NCBI RefSeq assembly: GCF_011045165.1 | Contig: NZ_JAAKZI010000018.1 | Coordinates: 21,801-85,800, forward strand | Origin: Arthrobacter silviterrae | GTDB taxonomy: Bacteria > Actinomycetota > Actinomycetes > Actinomycetales > Micrococcaceae | Reading direction: 5' to 3' | Length of the DNA: 64,000 nt | Shown: positions 52,487-61,014 of the stretch, piece by piece | Position numbering within the stretch: position 1 is the first letter of the stretch | Layout: each line of letters opens with the position of its first letter | Position numbers and translations under genes: made by a program | The notes under the pieces: generated by a model | The model's database searches: none | Told to the model about the DNA's origin: nothing | The model's input: only the letters and a program-made list of their open reading frames with translations

Positions 52487-54088
52487 CTAACCGTCCACCG
52501 CTGCGGAGCCGGCCTCCGCAACGCCGGCCTCCGCAACGCCGGCGTCTTCCGGTGAGGGCTGCCGGTCAATGCTGGTTGCCAGCGGAATCTCCTTCACGAA
52601 CATCAACAGCACCGCAGCAACCAGCAGCAGCGGCACCATGTAGGCGAAGATCGGCGTCAGGGCGTCGTTGTAGCCGCCAATGATGATGCTGCGCACCTGC
52701 TCGGGCAGTTGCCGGACAATCTGCGGCGTCAGGGAATTGATGCCGCCACCCTGCTGGCCGCCGCCGGCGGACATCCGCTCGGTGAGGATTTGCGCCAGCC
52801 GGTGGGCAAACAAGCTGCCGACGACGGCGGAACCCAGCGAGGCTCCCACCTGGCGGAAGTAGTTGTTGGACGCCGTGGCCATGCCCACCTGTGAATTGGG
52901 GAACTGGTTTTGGACTATCAACACCAGGATCTGCATGCTGGTCCCCAGCCCGATGCCCATGACTGCCAGGTAGACGCAGATGAGCCAAACCGGCATGGCG
53001 GTGGTCATCGTGGAAAGCAGCACCAGGGCACCCGCCACAATCAACATGCCGGCCACGGGCAGCCACTTGTACCTGCCGGTCTTGCTGACAAACTGCCCGG
53101 AGACGATGGAAGTGACCAGCAGTCCGGCCATCATGGGGATCATCAAAAAGCCCGCTTGCGTGGCGTTGGCACCCGTGACCATCTGCAAATAGGTGGGCAG
53201 GTAGGCCAGCGTGCCGAACATGGCGATCCCGGTGATGAGGCCTGCCGCCGTGGTCAGGTTGAAGTTGCGGTCCTTGAAAAGGTGCAAGGACATGATGGGG
53301 TGCACTGCCCGGTGTTCGATCCACACGAATGCCGCCCCCGCGGCCAACGTGCCAATGGCCATGCCGATGATCTGTGGCGAGCCCCAGTCGTACTTGGTGC
53401 CGCCCCAGGTGCTCACCAGCACCAGCAGCGTGGAGGTGATGCCCAGCACGGCCATGCCGGCAACGTCCACGCGGGCATTTCCGTGGGGGTGCTTGGGCAG
53501 GCGCAGGAAGAACACCGCGGAAATGATGGCCATGATGCCCAGCGGAATGTTCATCCACAGGCCCCAGCGCCAGCCGATTCCGTCGGTGAACCAGCCGCCC
53601 AGCAGCGGCCCGGCCACGGATGACAGTGCAAACACGCCGCCCATGATGCCCATGTAGCGCCCGCGCTCACGGGCCGGCACCACGTCGGCAATGATGGCCT
53701 GCGAGAGCAGCATCAAGCCGCCGCCGCCCAGCCCCTGGACGCCGCGGCCAATGATGAGCCACGTCATGTCCTGCGCAAAACCGCCCACGATCGAGCCGAG
53801 GATGAAGATGGAAATCGCGGAGATGAACAGGCCTTTGCGCCCCATCAAATCGCCCAGCTTGCCATAAATGGGCAGCATGATGGTGGAAGCGAGAATGTAG
53901 ATGGTGATGACCCACAGCATCTCGCTGACGCCGTTGAGCTCGCCAACAATGGTCGGCAGGGCGGTGCTGAAAATGGTCTGGTCCAGCGATGCCAGCAACA
54001 TGGTCAGCATCAGGCCGGCAAAAACCAGCAGGATGCTGCGGCGGTCGCCCGTTGTGGGAGGATGGGCAATTTTGGTGGTCGACGTCAT
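52487..54088 (-). CDS. DHA2-family multidrug MFS exporter (14 helices)
   Basis: The 533-residue protein has 14 predicted membrane segments and the DHA2 motifs LDQTIFSTALPTIVGEL in helix 1 and the loop GKLGDLMGRKG near 80, plus a motif-C-like GPLLGGWFTD near 165. It exports toxic compounds in exchange for protons. A C-terminal tail carries repeated AGVAEAG units. The ATG at 54088 has AAGGAACC upstream. A TetR gene lies 116 bp upstream on the same strand and probably controls it. Confidence 0.9.
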   Translation of the reverse strand: MTSTTKIAHPPTTGDRRSILLVFAGLMLTMLLASLDQTIFSTALPTIVGELNGVSEMLWVITIYILASTIMLPIYGKLGDLMGRKGLFISAISIFILGSIVGGFAQDMTWLIIGRGVQGLGGGGLMLLSQAIIADVVPARERGRYMGIMGGVFALSSVAGPLLGGWFTDGIGWRWGLWMNIPLGIMAIISAVFFLRLPKHPHGNARVDVAGMAVLGITSTLLVLVSTWGGTKYDWGSPQIIGMAIGTLAAGAAFVWIEHRAVHPIMSLHLFKDRNFNLTTAAGLITGIAMFGTLAYLPTYLQMVTGANATQAGFLMIPMMAGLLVTSIVSGQFVSKTGRYKWLPVAGMLIVAGALVLLSTMTTAMPVWLICVYLAVMGIGLGTSMQILVLIVQNQFPNSQVGMATASNNYFRQVGASLGSAVVGSLFAHRLAQILTERMSAGGGQQGGGINSLTPQIVRQLPEQVRSIIIGGYNDALTPIFAYMVPLLLVAAVLLMFVKEIPLATSIDRQPSPEDAGVAEAGVAEAGSAAVDG

Positions 54089-54204
54089 GAAAGGTTCCTT
54101 GCACGCGAACGGGTAAAAGTGGAAGGGCGGCGGATTGCCGGCCAAGTACGACGGCGCGCTGCCGCGGCTTGCGCTGCGCAGCAACTGGCCGTTGCGGCGC
54201 CGGA

Positions 54205-54831
54205 TTAGGGCCAGTGCTCACTGCTGGTGATGCGCTGGATCAGGCTGGAGGCCGAGCGGACCAATTCCTCACGGGTGTCGGTGAAATTGCCGGCCACCCA
54301 CTTCTGCATGGCGAAGCGCATGGCGCCCGAGACCAGGGAGACCACCATGCGGGCTTCGTCCTCAAGGTCGGGGGTTTGTTCTTCGGTGCGTCCCTGGAAA
54401 TGGAAGCGGTCCATGACGTAGCGCACGAACGTTTCCTCGACCTCGCCAATGCGTGCCTTTTCCCGTTTGAGCAGTTCCGGGCTTTGGTGGATCAACTGGT
54501 GCCGGGCCTGGAACAGGGCAAGGTCCGGCTCGGTGCTGACTATGGTCTGGGCCAGCATGCTGAAAAGGTCCCCAAACACGCTGCTGCCCTTGCCCTCAAC
54601 AAAGCCCTGGATGAGTTCCGGCGTGGGCATGGCCTTTTCGGCGCCGACATAGACGCCCTCCTTCGAACCAAAATAGTTGAAGAAGGTGCGCTGGGAGACC
54701 ATGCTGGCCGCGCAGATCATGTCCACGGTGACATTTTCGTAGCCCTGCTGCAGGGCCAGCTCGACGGCGGCCCTGCGGATCGCCTGGCTCGTGGCGGCGC
54801 GTTTTCTGCTGCGCAGGGTTTCCATGGACAT
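54205..54831 (-). CDS. TetR family regulator of the DHA2 exporter
   Basis: The 208-residue protein begins MSMETLRSRKRAATSQAIRR and has a TetR helix-turn-helix (AAVELALQQGYENVTVDMIC, then ASMVSQRTFFNYFGSKEGV). The C-terminal domain is typical of TetR ligand domains. It lies upstream of the exporter gene on the same strand. Its start could be ATG 54831 or 54825. A palindromic region with ATAAATG/CATTTAT arms just upstream is a candidate operator. Confidence 0.9.
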   Translation of the reverse strand: MSMETLRSRKRAATSQAIRRAAVELALQQGYENVTVDMICAASMVSQRTFFNYFGSKEGVYVGAEKAMPTPELIQGFVEGKGSSVFGDLFSMLAQTIVSTEPDLALFQARHQLIHQSPELLKREKARIGEVEETFVRYVMDRFHFQGRTEEQTPDLEDEARMVVSLVSGAMRFAMQKWVAGNFTDTREELVRSASSLIQRITSSEHWP

Positions 54832-54840
54832 GGGACCAGT

Positions 54841-54882
54841 ATAAATGCAGTTCCTGTAAATATGCGGTGAGTGCACATTTAT
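54841..54882. promoter_or_regulatory. Inverted repeat upstream of TetR (candidate operator)
   Basis: ATAAATG (54841-54847) and CATTTAT (54876-54882) arms, 28 bp apart, lie between the TetR start and the divergent mobA gene. Confidence 0.5.
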
Positions 54883-54985
54883 GGCCGGGTGGCACGGAGC
54901 CGAACGTTCCGGACGGGCTAGCATGAACTTCATGGACACTGGATGCCGCGACGGGGACTTCGGCAGTGAACGCAAGCACGCACCC

Positions 54986-55729
54986 ATGCAGGCTGTGATC
55001 CTCGCCGGGGGACTGTCCCGGCGTCTGGGCGGGGTGCCGAAGGCCGGGCTCACAGTTGGGGGCATTACCCTGCTGGCCCGGACCGTGGAGGCTGCCCTCG
55101 CCCTCATTGACAGCGAGGGGCCGGGCAGGGACGCCCGGCCGGAGTGCGAGGGGCCGGAGTGCGAGGACCCGGGCCGGGCCACAGCCCCCGCCGTCGCCGT
55201 CGTCGGGCCGGCGGAACTGCTGGCACCCTGGCTGGGCCCGTTGGCGGGCCGGGTGGTTTTTGCGCGGGAGAATCCGCCCTATTCCGGGCCCGCAGCGGGG
55301 CTGGCGGCCGGGCTCGCGGAACTGGCCGGAGCCCTCCCTGGGGCATCCGGGGCCCGGCCGCGGGCACCGGCAGGTGCAGACGGCGGCCATGTGCTGGTCC
55401 TGGCGTGCGACATGCCCCAGGCAAGCGAACTGGTGCGCTTTTTGGCGGCAGGGCTGGAGGGCGACGATCCCGGCACCGGCGTCATGGCCGTGGACGGCGG
55501 CCGGCGGCAGCCCCTCGCGGCAATATACCCGCTGGGCCCCCTGCGCGCGGCTGTGGATGCGGCGCGGGCGTCACACCGCCTCAGCAACGCGTCAGTGTTC
55601 TCGCTGCTTGCTAGTGTGAACACCAAGGAATGCGCAGTGCCCCCGGGGTTGACGGCGGACATTGACACGTGGGAAGACGCCCGGATGCATGGAATCGCCG
55701 CCAAGGATCAAGATCCGGCGCCGCGGTGA
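54986..55729 (+). CDS. mobA: Molybdenum cofactor guanylyltransferase (MobA-like)
   Basis: The 247-residue protein begins MQAVILAGGLSRRLGGVPKAGL, the GTP-binding LAGGxSxRxGxxK motif of MobA, and later has the metal-binding LACDMPQAS. It adds GMP to molybdopterin to make the MGD cofactor of DMSO-reductase-family enzymes. The start at 54986 fits the conserved N-terminus; ATGs at 54923 and 54932 would lengthen it and no start has a clear ribosome-binding site. It heads a mobA-DUF6457-moeA-hydrolase cluster. Confidence 0.85.
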   Translation: MQAVILAGGLSRRLGGVPKAGLTVGGITLLARTVEAALALIDSEGPGRDARPECEGPECEDPGRATAPAVAVVGPAELLAPWLGPLAGRVVFARENPPYSGPAAGLAAGLAELAGALPGASGARPRAPAGADGGHVLVLACDMPQASELVRFLAAGLEGDDPGTGVMAVDGGRRQPLAAIYPLGPLRAAVDAARASHRLSNASVFSLLASVNTKECAVPPGLTADIDTWEDARMHGIAAKDQDPAPR

Positions 55730-55758
55730 CAGGCGGCCGGGCCAGGAGAGGTGGAACC

Positions 55759-56085
55759 ATGGAAAACCATGACGACGTGCTGGAGGCCTGGCTCGCCAAG
55801 CTGCTTGCCGCCTTTGAGCTCGCAGATGTAAAGGTCGACACCCACGCAGTGCTCAACCTCGCCGGCGTGGCAGCCCACGCCGTGGTTCGGCCCGCCGCGC
55901 CGCTGACCACTTTTGTGGCCGGGCTGGCCGCGGGGCTTGCCGCCGGCTCCGGCCAGGCCACCGACCAGGCCGCCATGGCGGCGGCCCTCGGCCTGGCCAA
56001 ACAGCTGGCCGCAGCCGAAGCCCCCGCCCCGGAATCACCGGCGGCCGGCGCGGCGGACGCAGCCCCGCAGCGCGCAGCGGAGTAG
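55759..56085 (+). CDS. DUF6457 protein
   Basis: This 108-residue helical protein starts MENHDDVLEAWLAKLLAAFELADVKVDTHAVLNLAGVAAHAV. A hydrophobic helical middle (GLAAGLAAGSGQA) and an Ala-rich C-terminus follow. It is the DUF6457 family, found next to molybdopterin genes in actinobacteria; its role is not known to me. GGAGAGG precedes the ATG at 55759. moeA starts 7 bp after its stop. Confidence 0.75.
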   Translation: MENHDDVLEAWLAKLLAAFELADVKVDTHAVLNLAGVAAHAVVRPAAPLTTFVAGLAAGLAAGSGQATDQAAMAAALGLAKQLAAAEAPAPESPAAGAADAAPQRAAE

Positions 56086-56091
56086 CCGGCC

Positions 56092-57309
56092 GTGGAGCCC
56101 CCCATCGAGGAACCGGCCACCGCGCCGCGCCCGCTGCCCCACACGTGGGAGGAGGCGCGGGCGCTGGCCTATGGCGTGGCACAACCGCTCCCGGCCCACG
56201 ACGTGCCGCTGGCTCAGGCCGCCGGGCGGAAACTGGCCGCGGACGTCCATTCGCTCCACGCCATGCCGCACTACGCGTCGTCCGCCATGGACGGCTGGGC
56301 AGTTGCCGGCAGCCCGCCCTGGATCCTGGCCGAGCCCGGGCGCCGCCTGTCCCCGGGACAGGCCGTGCCCGTGGTGACCGGCGGACTGATTCCGGCCGGT
56401 GCCAAGGCCGTCCTACGCAGCGAGTCGGGGACGCTTTCCACGGACGACGACGGCCTGCCGGTCCTGGTGCGCAACGGCGCGGCCCGGCCCGGCGAGCCAA
56501 AAAACGGCCAGCACATCCGCCCGGCGGGCCAGGAGGCAGCGGCCGGCGAGCTCCTGGTCAAGGCCGGGGTGCGGCTGAATCCGGCCCATCTTGCCCTTGC
56601 CGCGCTGGGCGGGCTGGACTTCCTGTCCGTCCTGGGCCGTCCCGCCGTCTCCCTGGTCCTGACCGGCGACGAGGTGGTCTCCAGCGGAATTCCGGACCCC
56701 GGCCACGTCCGCGACGCCTTCTCGCCCCAGCTGGGAGGCGTGGTGGAAGCGTTGGGGGGCTCCGTCGTCGGGCTTCAGCGTGCAGGCGACAGCCTGCCTT
56801 CCATGCTGGACGCCCTGGCGGACTTCGACGACGACCCGGCCGATGTTGTCATCACCACCGGTGCCACGGGCCATTCGCGCGTGGACTTCCTGCGGCCCGC
56901 GCTGCGACAGATGGGCGCCACCCTCCATATTGACGGCATCGCCATGCGCCCGGGCCACCCCACCCTGCTGGCGGAACTGCCCGATGGCCGCTTTGTGGTG
57001 GGGCTGCCGGGGAACCCCCTCGCGGCCATGACCAGCCTCATTTCGATCGGCGCGCCCCTGCTCGCCAGGCTTGCCAGCCTGCCCATGCCGGCCACGGTGG
57101 AGGTGGTGTGCGGATCGCCCGTCAAGGAATACCACGGGCCCACGCGCCTCATGCCGTACCGGCTGCTTTACGGCCTCGCCTCGCCATGCGCCTTCACGGA
57201 CTCCGCCATGATGCGCGGGCTTGCGGCAGCCGACGGCATCATGGTGGTGCCGCCGCACGGGGCGAAGATGGGGGAGACCCTCACGGCATTCGGCCTCCCG
57301 TGGGCGTGA
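56092..57309 (+). CDS. moeA: Molybdopterin molybdotransferase MoeA
   Basis: The 405-residue enzyme inserts molybdate into adenylated molybdopterin. It contains MPHYASSAMDGWAV (61-74), VTGGLIPAGAKAVL near 96 and VVGLPGNPLAAM near 305. Two spots differ from the usual form: the TTGGVSVGDYD loop reads TTGATGHSRVDFL, and the GHVRDAFSPQL segment replaces the familiar DSNS type. The fold is clear, activity less certain. The GTG at 56092 is the likely start; the stop overlaps the next gene (GTGA). Confidence 0.85.
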   Translation: MEPPIEEPATAPRPLPHTWEEARALAYGVAQPLPAHDVPLAQAAGRKLAADVHSLHAMPHYASSAMDGWAVAGSPPWILAEPGRRLSPGQAVPVVTGGLIPAGAKAVLRSESGTLSTDDDGLPVLVRNGAARPGEPKNGQHIRPAGQEAAAGELLVKAGVRLNPAHLALAALGGLDFLSVLGRPAVSLVLTGDEVVSSGIPDPGHVRDAFSPQLGGVVEALGGSVVGLQRAGDSLPSMLDALADFDDDPADVVITTGATGHSRVDFLRPALRQMGATLHIDGIAMRPGHPTLLAELPDGRFVVGLPGNPLAAMTSLISIGAPLLARLASLPMPATVEVVCGSPVKEYHGPTRLMPYRLLYGLASPCAFTDSAMMRGLAAADGIMVVPPHGAKMGETLTAFGLPWA

Positions 57310-58184
57310 TTTCCGGGGCCCCTGCCGCCTTGTCGGTCAGGTGCGCCGACGGGCGGGAGGTGCACGGGCACGTCTTTGCGGTGCCGGACGGGGTGGCCCG
57401 GCTGGGAACGGTGGTGGTGGCCTGCGCCACCGCAGTGAAGGCCAACTACTACCACCGGTATGCGGCCTTCCTGGCGGAACACGGCTTCACGGCCGTCACC
57501 TTTGACTATCGGGGCATCGGGGAATCCCGCGGCGGGCCCCTGCGCGGCCAGCAGGTCCGCTGGCATGAGTGGGGTTCGCTGGACATCGACGCCGTGGTGG
57601 GCTGGGCAATGGCGCAGGCGGAAGGGCTGCCGGTGAACCTGGTGGGCCACAGCTACGGCGGCTACGGCGTGGGCCTGGCAGCAAATGCCGCTGCCCTGTC
57701 CCGGATCCTGACTGTGGGGGCGCAACATGCCTACTGGCGCGACCTCCGCTTCAGGCACCAGCTGGGCCATTGGGCCCGCGCGGCGCTCATGCTGCCGCTC
57801 GTGGCAGCTTGTGGGTATTTTCCGGCCAAGCGGCTGGGCCTGATGGAGGACCTGCCCGCCGGTGTGGCCCTGGATTGGGCGCGCAGCCGCAAGGACTTTA
57901 CCGCATCGGCCGCAGCTTCCCAGCGTGCCGCCCTCCGCGGGCACCAGTTTGCCGTCACGGCGCCCATCCTTGCCCTGGCGCCCACCGACGATTCCTACGC
58001 AACACTGCCAGCCATGCGGCGGGCCGTGGCGTATACGCCGAACAGCCCGTCCCGGATTGTCCGGCTGCACCCGTCGCAGTACGGCGAGGCGTCCCTGGGC
58101 CACTTCGCCCTGTTCCACAGCCGCTACCGGGACACCTTCTGGGAGCAGACCCTGGCCTGGCTGCGCGGGGGCGACTGGGCTTAG
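57306..58184 (+). CDS. Alpha/beta hydrolase
   Basis: The 292-residue hydrolase contains the nucleophile elbow GHSYGGYG (Ser near 116), and a late LGHFALF that should carry the catalytic His; the early oxyanion region is VTFDYRGIGESRGG near 62. It resembles esterase-like proteins annotated only by fold, so the substrate is unknown. It starts with GTG overlapping the moeA stop by 4 nt, so it is co-translated with the molybdenum-cofactor genes, an unexplained association. Confidence 0.82.
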   Translation: MISGAPAALSVRCADGREVHGHVFAVPDGVARLGTVVVACATAVKANYYHRYAAFLAEHGFTAVTFDYRGIGESRGGPLRGQQVRWHEWGSLDIDAVVGWAMAQAEGLPVNLVGHSYGGYGVGLAANAAALSRILTVGAQHAYWRDLRFRHQLGHWARAALMLPLVAACGYFPAKRLGLMEDLPAGVALDWARSRKDFTASAAASQRAALRGHQFAVTAPILALAPTDDSYATLPAMRRAVAYTPNSPSRIVRLHPSQYGEASLGHFALFHSRYRDTFWEQTLAWLRGGDWA

Positions 58185-58189
58185 CGGGT

Positions 58190-58228
58190 GCCGCCGCTGC
58201 GGACACAGTGCGGCGGCCCGGTATTTTT
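58190..58228. terminator. Hairpin terminator between convergent genes
   Basis: GCCGCCGC (58190-58197) and GCGGCGGC (58210-58217) arms surround a 12-nt loop, followed by a T-run at 58224-58228. It closes the moeA operon. Confidence 0.75.
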
Positions 58229-58248
58229 CCGGCGTCAGGTGGGCGGCG

Positions 58249-59691
58249 TCAGGCGTGCGCTGGCAGCGGGACCGGTGCGCCGCCGTCGTGCGTGTCCCCG
58301 GGGATGGCGGCGGCCAGCTCGCGGGAGCGCTTGAGGGATGGCAGCCAGAAGGCGGACGCTGTGGCCACCACCAGGACGGCGGCACCCACATAGATCGCCG
58401 GAATGGCGGCATTCACGTAGCCCGTGGGGGTGAGCTGCCCGCCGGCCCCGGTGAACACGGCGGTCAGGACGGCGACCCCCAGGGCCACGCCCACCTCACG
58501 CAGGGTGGCATTTGCGCCGGAGGACTTGGCGTGGTCGTCCTGGTGCATGTTGGCGAGTACGGCGGTGGACATGGGGGCGAAGACCAGGCCCATGCCGATG
58601 CCCGCAGCGAGGAAGCCGGGCACCATCACCGGGTAGGCGACAGTGGAGCTCAGTGAGGCGGCGAGCCAGAACATGCCGGCCGTCAACAGGGCAAGGCCGG
58701 TGATCATCAGGGTGCGGGTGCCCAGCCGGGGGGCCAGGAGGCCGGCCAGCGGGGCCACAAACATGGGCGCCAGGGTCCACGGCATGGTGAGCACGCCGGC
58801 CTCGAGCGGGCTGTAGCCCTGGACCACCTGCAGGAACTGGATCAGGATGAACACGGATCCGAAGATGCCAAAGCTGAAGGTGAAGCCCACGATGTTGGCC
58901 ACCGTGAAGCTGCGGTCGCGGAACAGCCGCAGGGGAAGCAGGGGTGCCTCGGCGCGCCATTCGCGGACGACGAAAGCGAGCAACAGGGCGCCGCCGCCAA
59001 TCAGGGGAAGCAGCACCTCGGTGCTGGTCCAGCCGGCGGTGTTGCCCCGGACTATCCCGAACACCAGCCCCAGCAGGCCCAGGCCGGACAGCACCAGGCC
59101 GGCGACGTCGGCCTTCAGCCGTGCGCCGAAGCTGTTGGGCAGGCCCAGGAGCACCAAAGGGACGGCAACGAAGCCGAAGGGGACGTTCAGCCAGAAGATG
59201 GCCTGCCAGTTCCAGCCCTCCACCACGGCGCCGCCGATCAGCGGGCCGAGGGCGACCCCCAGCCCCGAGACGCCGCCCCAGATGCCAATGGCCAGCGGGC
59301 GCCGTTCCCGGCTGACTGATCCGGCCAGCAGCGTCAGCGACAGGGGCATGATGGCGGCCGCGCCCAGTCCCTGCACGGCCCGGGCGGCGATGAGCGCCGT
59401 GGGGTCGGGACTCAGGGCGGCAGCTGCGGATGCCAGCGTGAAAATGGAGAGCCCGGCGAGAAAGACCCGGCGCCGGCCCAGCCTGTCGCCGAGGCCCACG
59501 GCCAGCAGCATGAAGGTGGCAAAGCTGAGTGCGTAGGCGTTGACCACCCATTGCAGCTCTTCGACGCCGGCGCCGAGCTTCTCGTGGATGACGGGCAGGG
59601 CGTTGGTGACCACCAGGTTGTCCAGGGTGGCCATGAATACAGGGAGCGAGGCGGCCGTGATGGCCAGCCAGGCCGGGATGGGGCGTTTCAT
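58249..59691 (-). CDS. DHA2-family MFS exporter
   Basis: The 480-residue protein has 14 predicted membrane helices with LDNLVVTNALPVIHEKLG in helix 1 and GLGDRLGRRRVF near residue 70, the DHA2 antiporter motifs. The start at 59691 is preceded by GAAGAAG. It is divergent from a TetR gene at 59760, with an operator-like palindrome in the 68-bp gap. It is a different protein from the exporter at 52.5 kb, with low visible similarity. Probable role: drug or dye export. Confidence 0.9.
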   Translation of the reverse strand: MKRPIPAWLAITAASLPVFMATLDNLVVTNALPVIHEKLGAGVEELQWVVNAYALSFATFMLLAVGLGDRLGRRRVFLAGLSIFTLASAAAALSPDPTALIAARAVQGLGAAAIMPLSLTLLAGSVSRERRPLAIGIWGGVSGLGVALGPLIGGAVVEGWNWQAIFWLNVPFGFVAVPLVLLGLPNSFGARLKADVAGLVLSGLGLLGLVFGIVRGNTAGWTSTEVLLPLIGGGALLLAFVVREWRAEAPLLPLRLFRDRSFTVANIVGFTFSFGIFGSVFILIQFLQVVQGYSPLEAGVLTMPWTLAPMFVAPLAGLLAPRLGTRTLMITGLALLTAGMFWLAASLSSTVAYPVMVPGFLAAGIGMGLVFAPMSTAVLANMHQDDHAKSSGANATLREVGVALGVAVLTAVFTGAGGQLTPTGYVNAAIPAIYVGAAVLVVATASAFWLPSLKRSRELAAAIPGDTHDGGAPVPLPAHA

Positions 59692-59743
59692 GAGAACTTC
59701 TTCACAGTTGAGGTAATTGGATGATTACTTATCAGCAAATGTA

Positions 59744-59759
59744 GTTATCAACTGATAAC
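59744..59759. promoter_or_regulatory. TetR operator next to its start codon
   Basis: GTTATCA and TGATAAC arms surround an AC, and the last base (59759) touches the ATG at 59760. A related CTTATCAG half-site lies about 20 bp upstream. It can control both the TetR gene and the divergent exporter. Confidence 0.75.
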
Positions 59760-60440
59760 ATGTCAAGCATGGTGAAGAAAATTGTCCGGGAATCCGGGGC
59801 CCGGCCCGCGCGCATGCCGGCAGCTGAACGCCGTGAGCTCATCCTGCAGGCGGCCACGGCCGTGTTTGCCGAACGCGGGTACTCCGGTGCAACCACTGAC
59901 CAGGTGGCCAAGGCGGCGCACATCAGCCAGCCCTACGTGGTGAGAATGTTTGGCACCAAGGAGAACCTGTTCCTGGAGGCGCTGGACCGGGCGCTGGGCA
60001 AGCTGATGGACAGCTTCCGTTCCGTCATTGCCGATTACGACGCCGGACGGCTCGCCGGGAAGGTGGCGTTGCTCGACCCGGACAAGGGTTCCAGCCGGGA
60101 GGTTCAGCTCAAGCAGCTCATGTCGCTGGCTTATGCCGACCTGGTCCAGGACCGCGGCATTCTCTTGATGATGATGCAGTCGTTCATTGCGGGGCACGAA
60201 CCCGTCATTGGGGCGTGCGCCCGCGACGGCTTCGTGGGCATCTACCGCTTGGTGCGTGACGAGGCCGGGCTGGGTGAGGAAATGACACGTGACTTCCTGG
60301 CCCACGGGATGCTCATGAACACACTCATCAGCCTGCGCCTGACCGATCTCTACGAGACGAATTCCGCAGTTGCGGAGTTGCTTGAATGCACCATGGGCGC
60401 CAAGTTGCCGCTGCTATTTGCCTCCGGCAAGGCGGGCTGA
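59760..60440 (+). CDS. TetR/AcrR family regulator
   Basis: The 226-residue regulator has a TetR helix-turn-helix (ERRELILQAATAVFAERGY, then TTDQVAKAAHISQPYVVRMFGTKENLF). The first ATG at 59760 lies against the operator and has no ribosome-binding site, so the transcript may be leaderless or translation may begin at the ATG at 59769. It is divergent from a DHA2 exporter, its presumed target. Its stop is 14 bp from the Lrp-like gene's stop. Confidence 0.88.
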   Translation: MSSMVKKIVRESGARPARMPAAERRELILQAATAVFAERGYSGATTDQVAKAAHISQPYVVRMFGTKENLFLEALDRALGKLMDSFRSVIADYDAGRLAGKVALLDPDKGSSREVQLKQLMSLAYADLVQDRGILLMMMQSFIAGHEPVIGACARDGFVGIYRLVRDEAGLGEEMTRDFLAHGMLMNTLISLRLTDLYETNSAVAELLECTMGAKLPLLFASGKAG

Positions 60441-60454
60441 GCGGAAGGCGTCCG

Positions 60455-60886
60455 CTAGCGCAGCACGGAGCTGAGCAGCAGGCTGCTTTCGCTGTTGACG
60501 ATGCCTTCGATGGAGCGGATCCGGCCCAGCACCTGGTCAAACGCCGCCAAGTTGTCCATGGCGAGCTCGGCCACCAGGTCCCAGGCGCCGTTGGTGGTGT
60601 GCAGGGCCCTGATTTCAGGCAGGCCCTTGAGGGCGCGGATCACCTTGTCGGTGGCGCGGCCCTCGACTTCCAGCAGGGAGATGGCCCGGATCGAGCCGGC
60701 GTTGGTTTCGTCACGGACGCGGACGGAAAAGCCCACGATGGTGCCGGAATCCACCAGCCGCGCCAGCCTGCTGTTCACTGTTGCCCTGGAAACGTCCAGG
60801 CGGCGGGCAAGGGCGGCCACCGGCTCCCTGCCGTTCTCGCGCAGCGCGGACAGCAGCCGCCGGTCCAGGTCATCCAAGCTAGTCAT
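60455..60886 (-). CDS. Lrp/AsnC family regulator
   Basis: The 143-residue protein has an N-terminal winged helix (LDDLDRRLLSALRENGREPVAALARRLDVSRATVNSRLARL) and a C-terminal RAM ligand/oligomer domain. Lrp-like proteins sense amino acids. It is divergent from an ornithine cyclodeaminase-like gene and probably controls it in response to an amino acid such as ornithine. The ATG at 60886 is chosen because the helix-turn-helix begins a few residues later. Confidence 0.92.
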   Translation of the reverse strand: MTSLDDLDRRLLSALRENGREPVAALARRLDVSRATVNSRLARLVDSGTIVGFSVRVRDETNAGSIRAISLLEVEGRATDKVIRALKGLPEIRALHTTNGAWDLVAELAMDNLAAFDQVLGRIRSIEGIVNSESSLLLSSVLR

Positions 60887-60910
60887 GATCACATTGTATG
60901 GATTGCCTGT

Positions 60911-60929
60911 CAGATATGTGCAATATCTG
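60911..60929. promoter_or_regulatory. Lrp-type operator candidate
   Basis: CAGATAT and ATATCTG arms, 5 nt apart, lie 25 bp upstream of the Lrp-like start and 86 bp before the cyclodeaminase start. AT-rich symmetric sites are typical of Lrp/AsnC binding. Confidence 0.6.
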
Positions 60930-61014
60930 CGCTGAATGTAGGTTGATTGCTCATTGAACATGCAAATCGACCAGACCTACAGTGGAAGCATCAATGACTT
61001 TTGGAAGGATCGCA

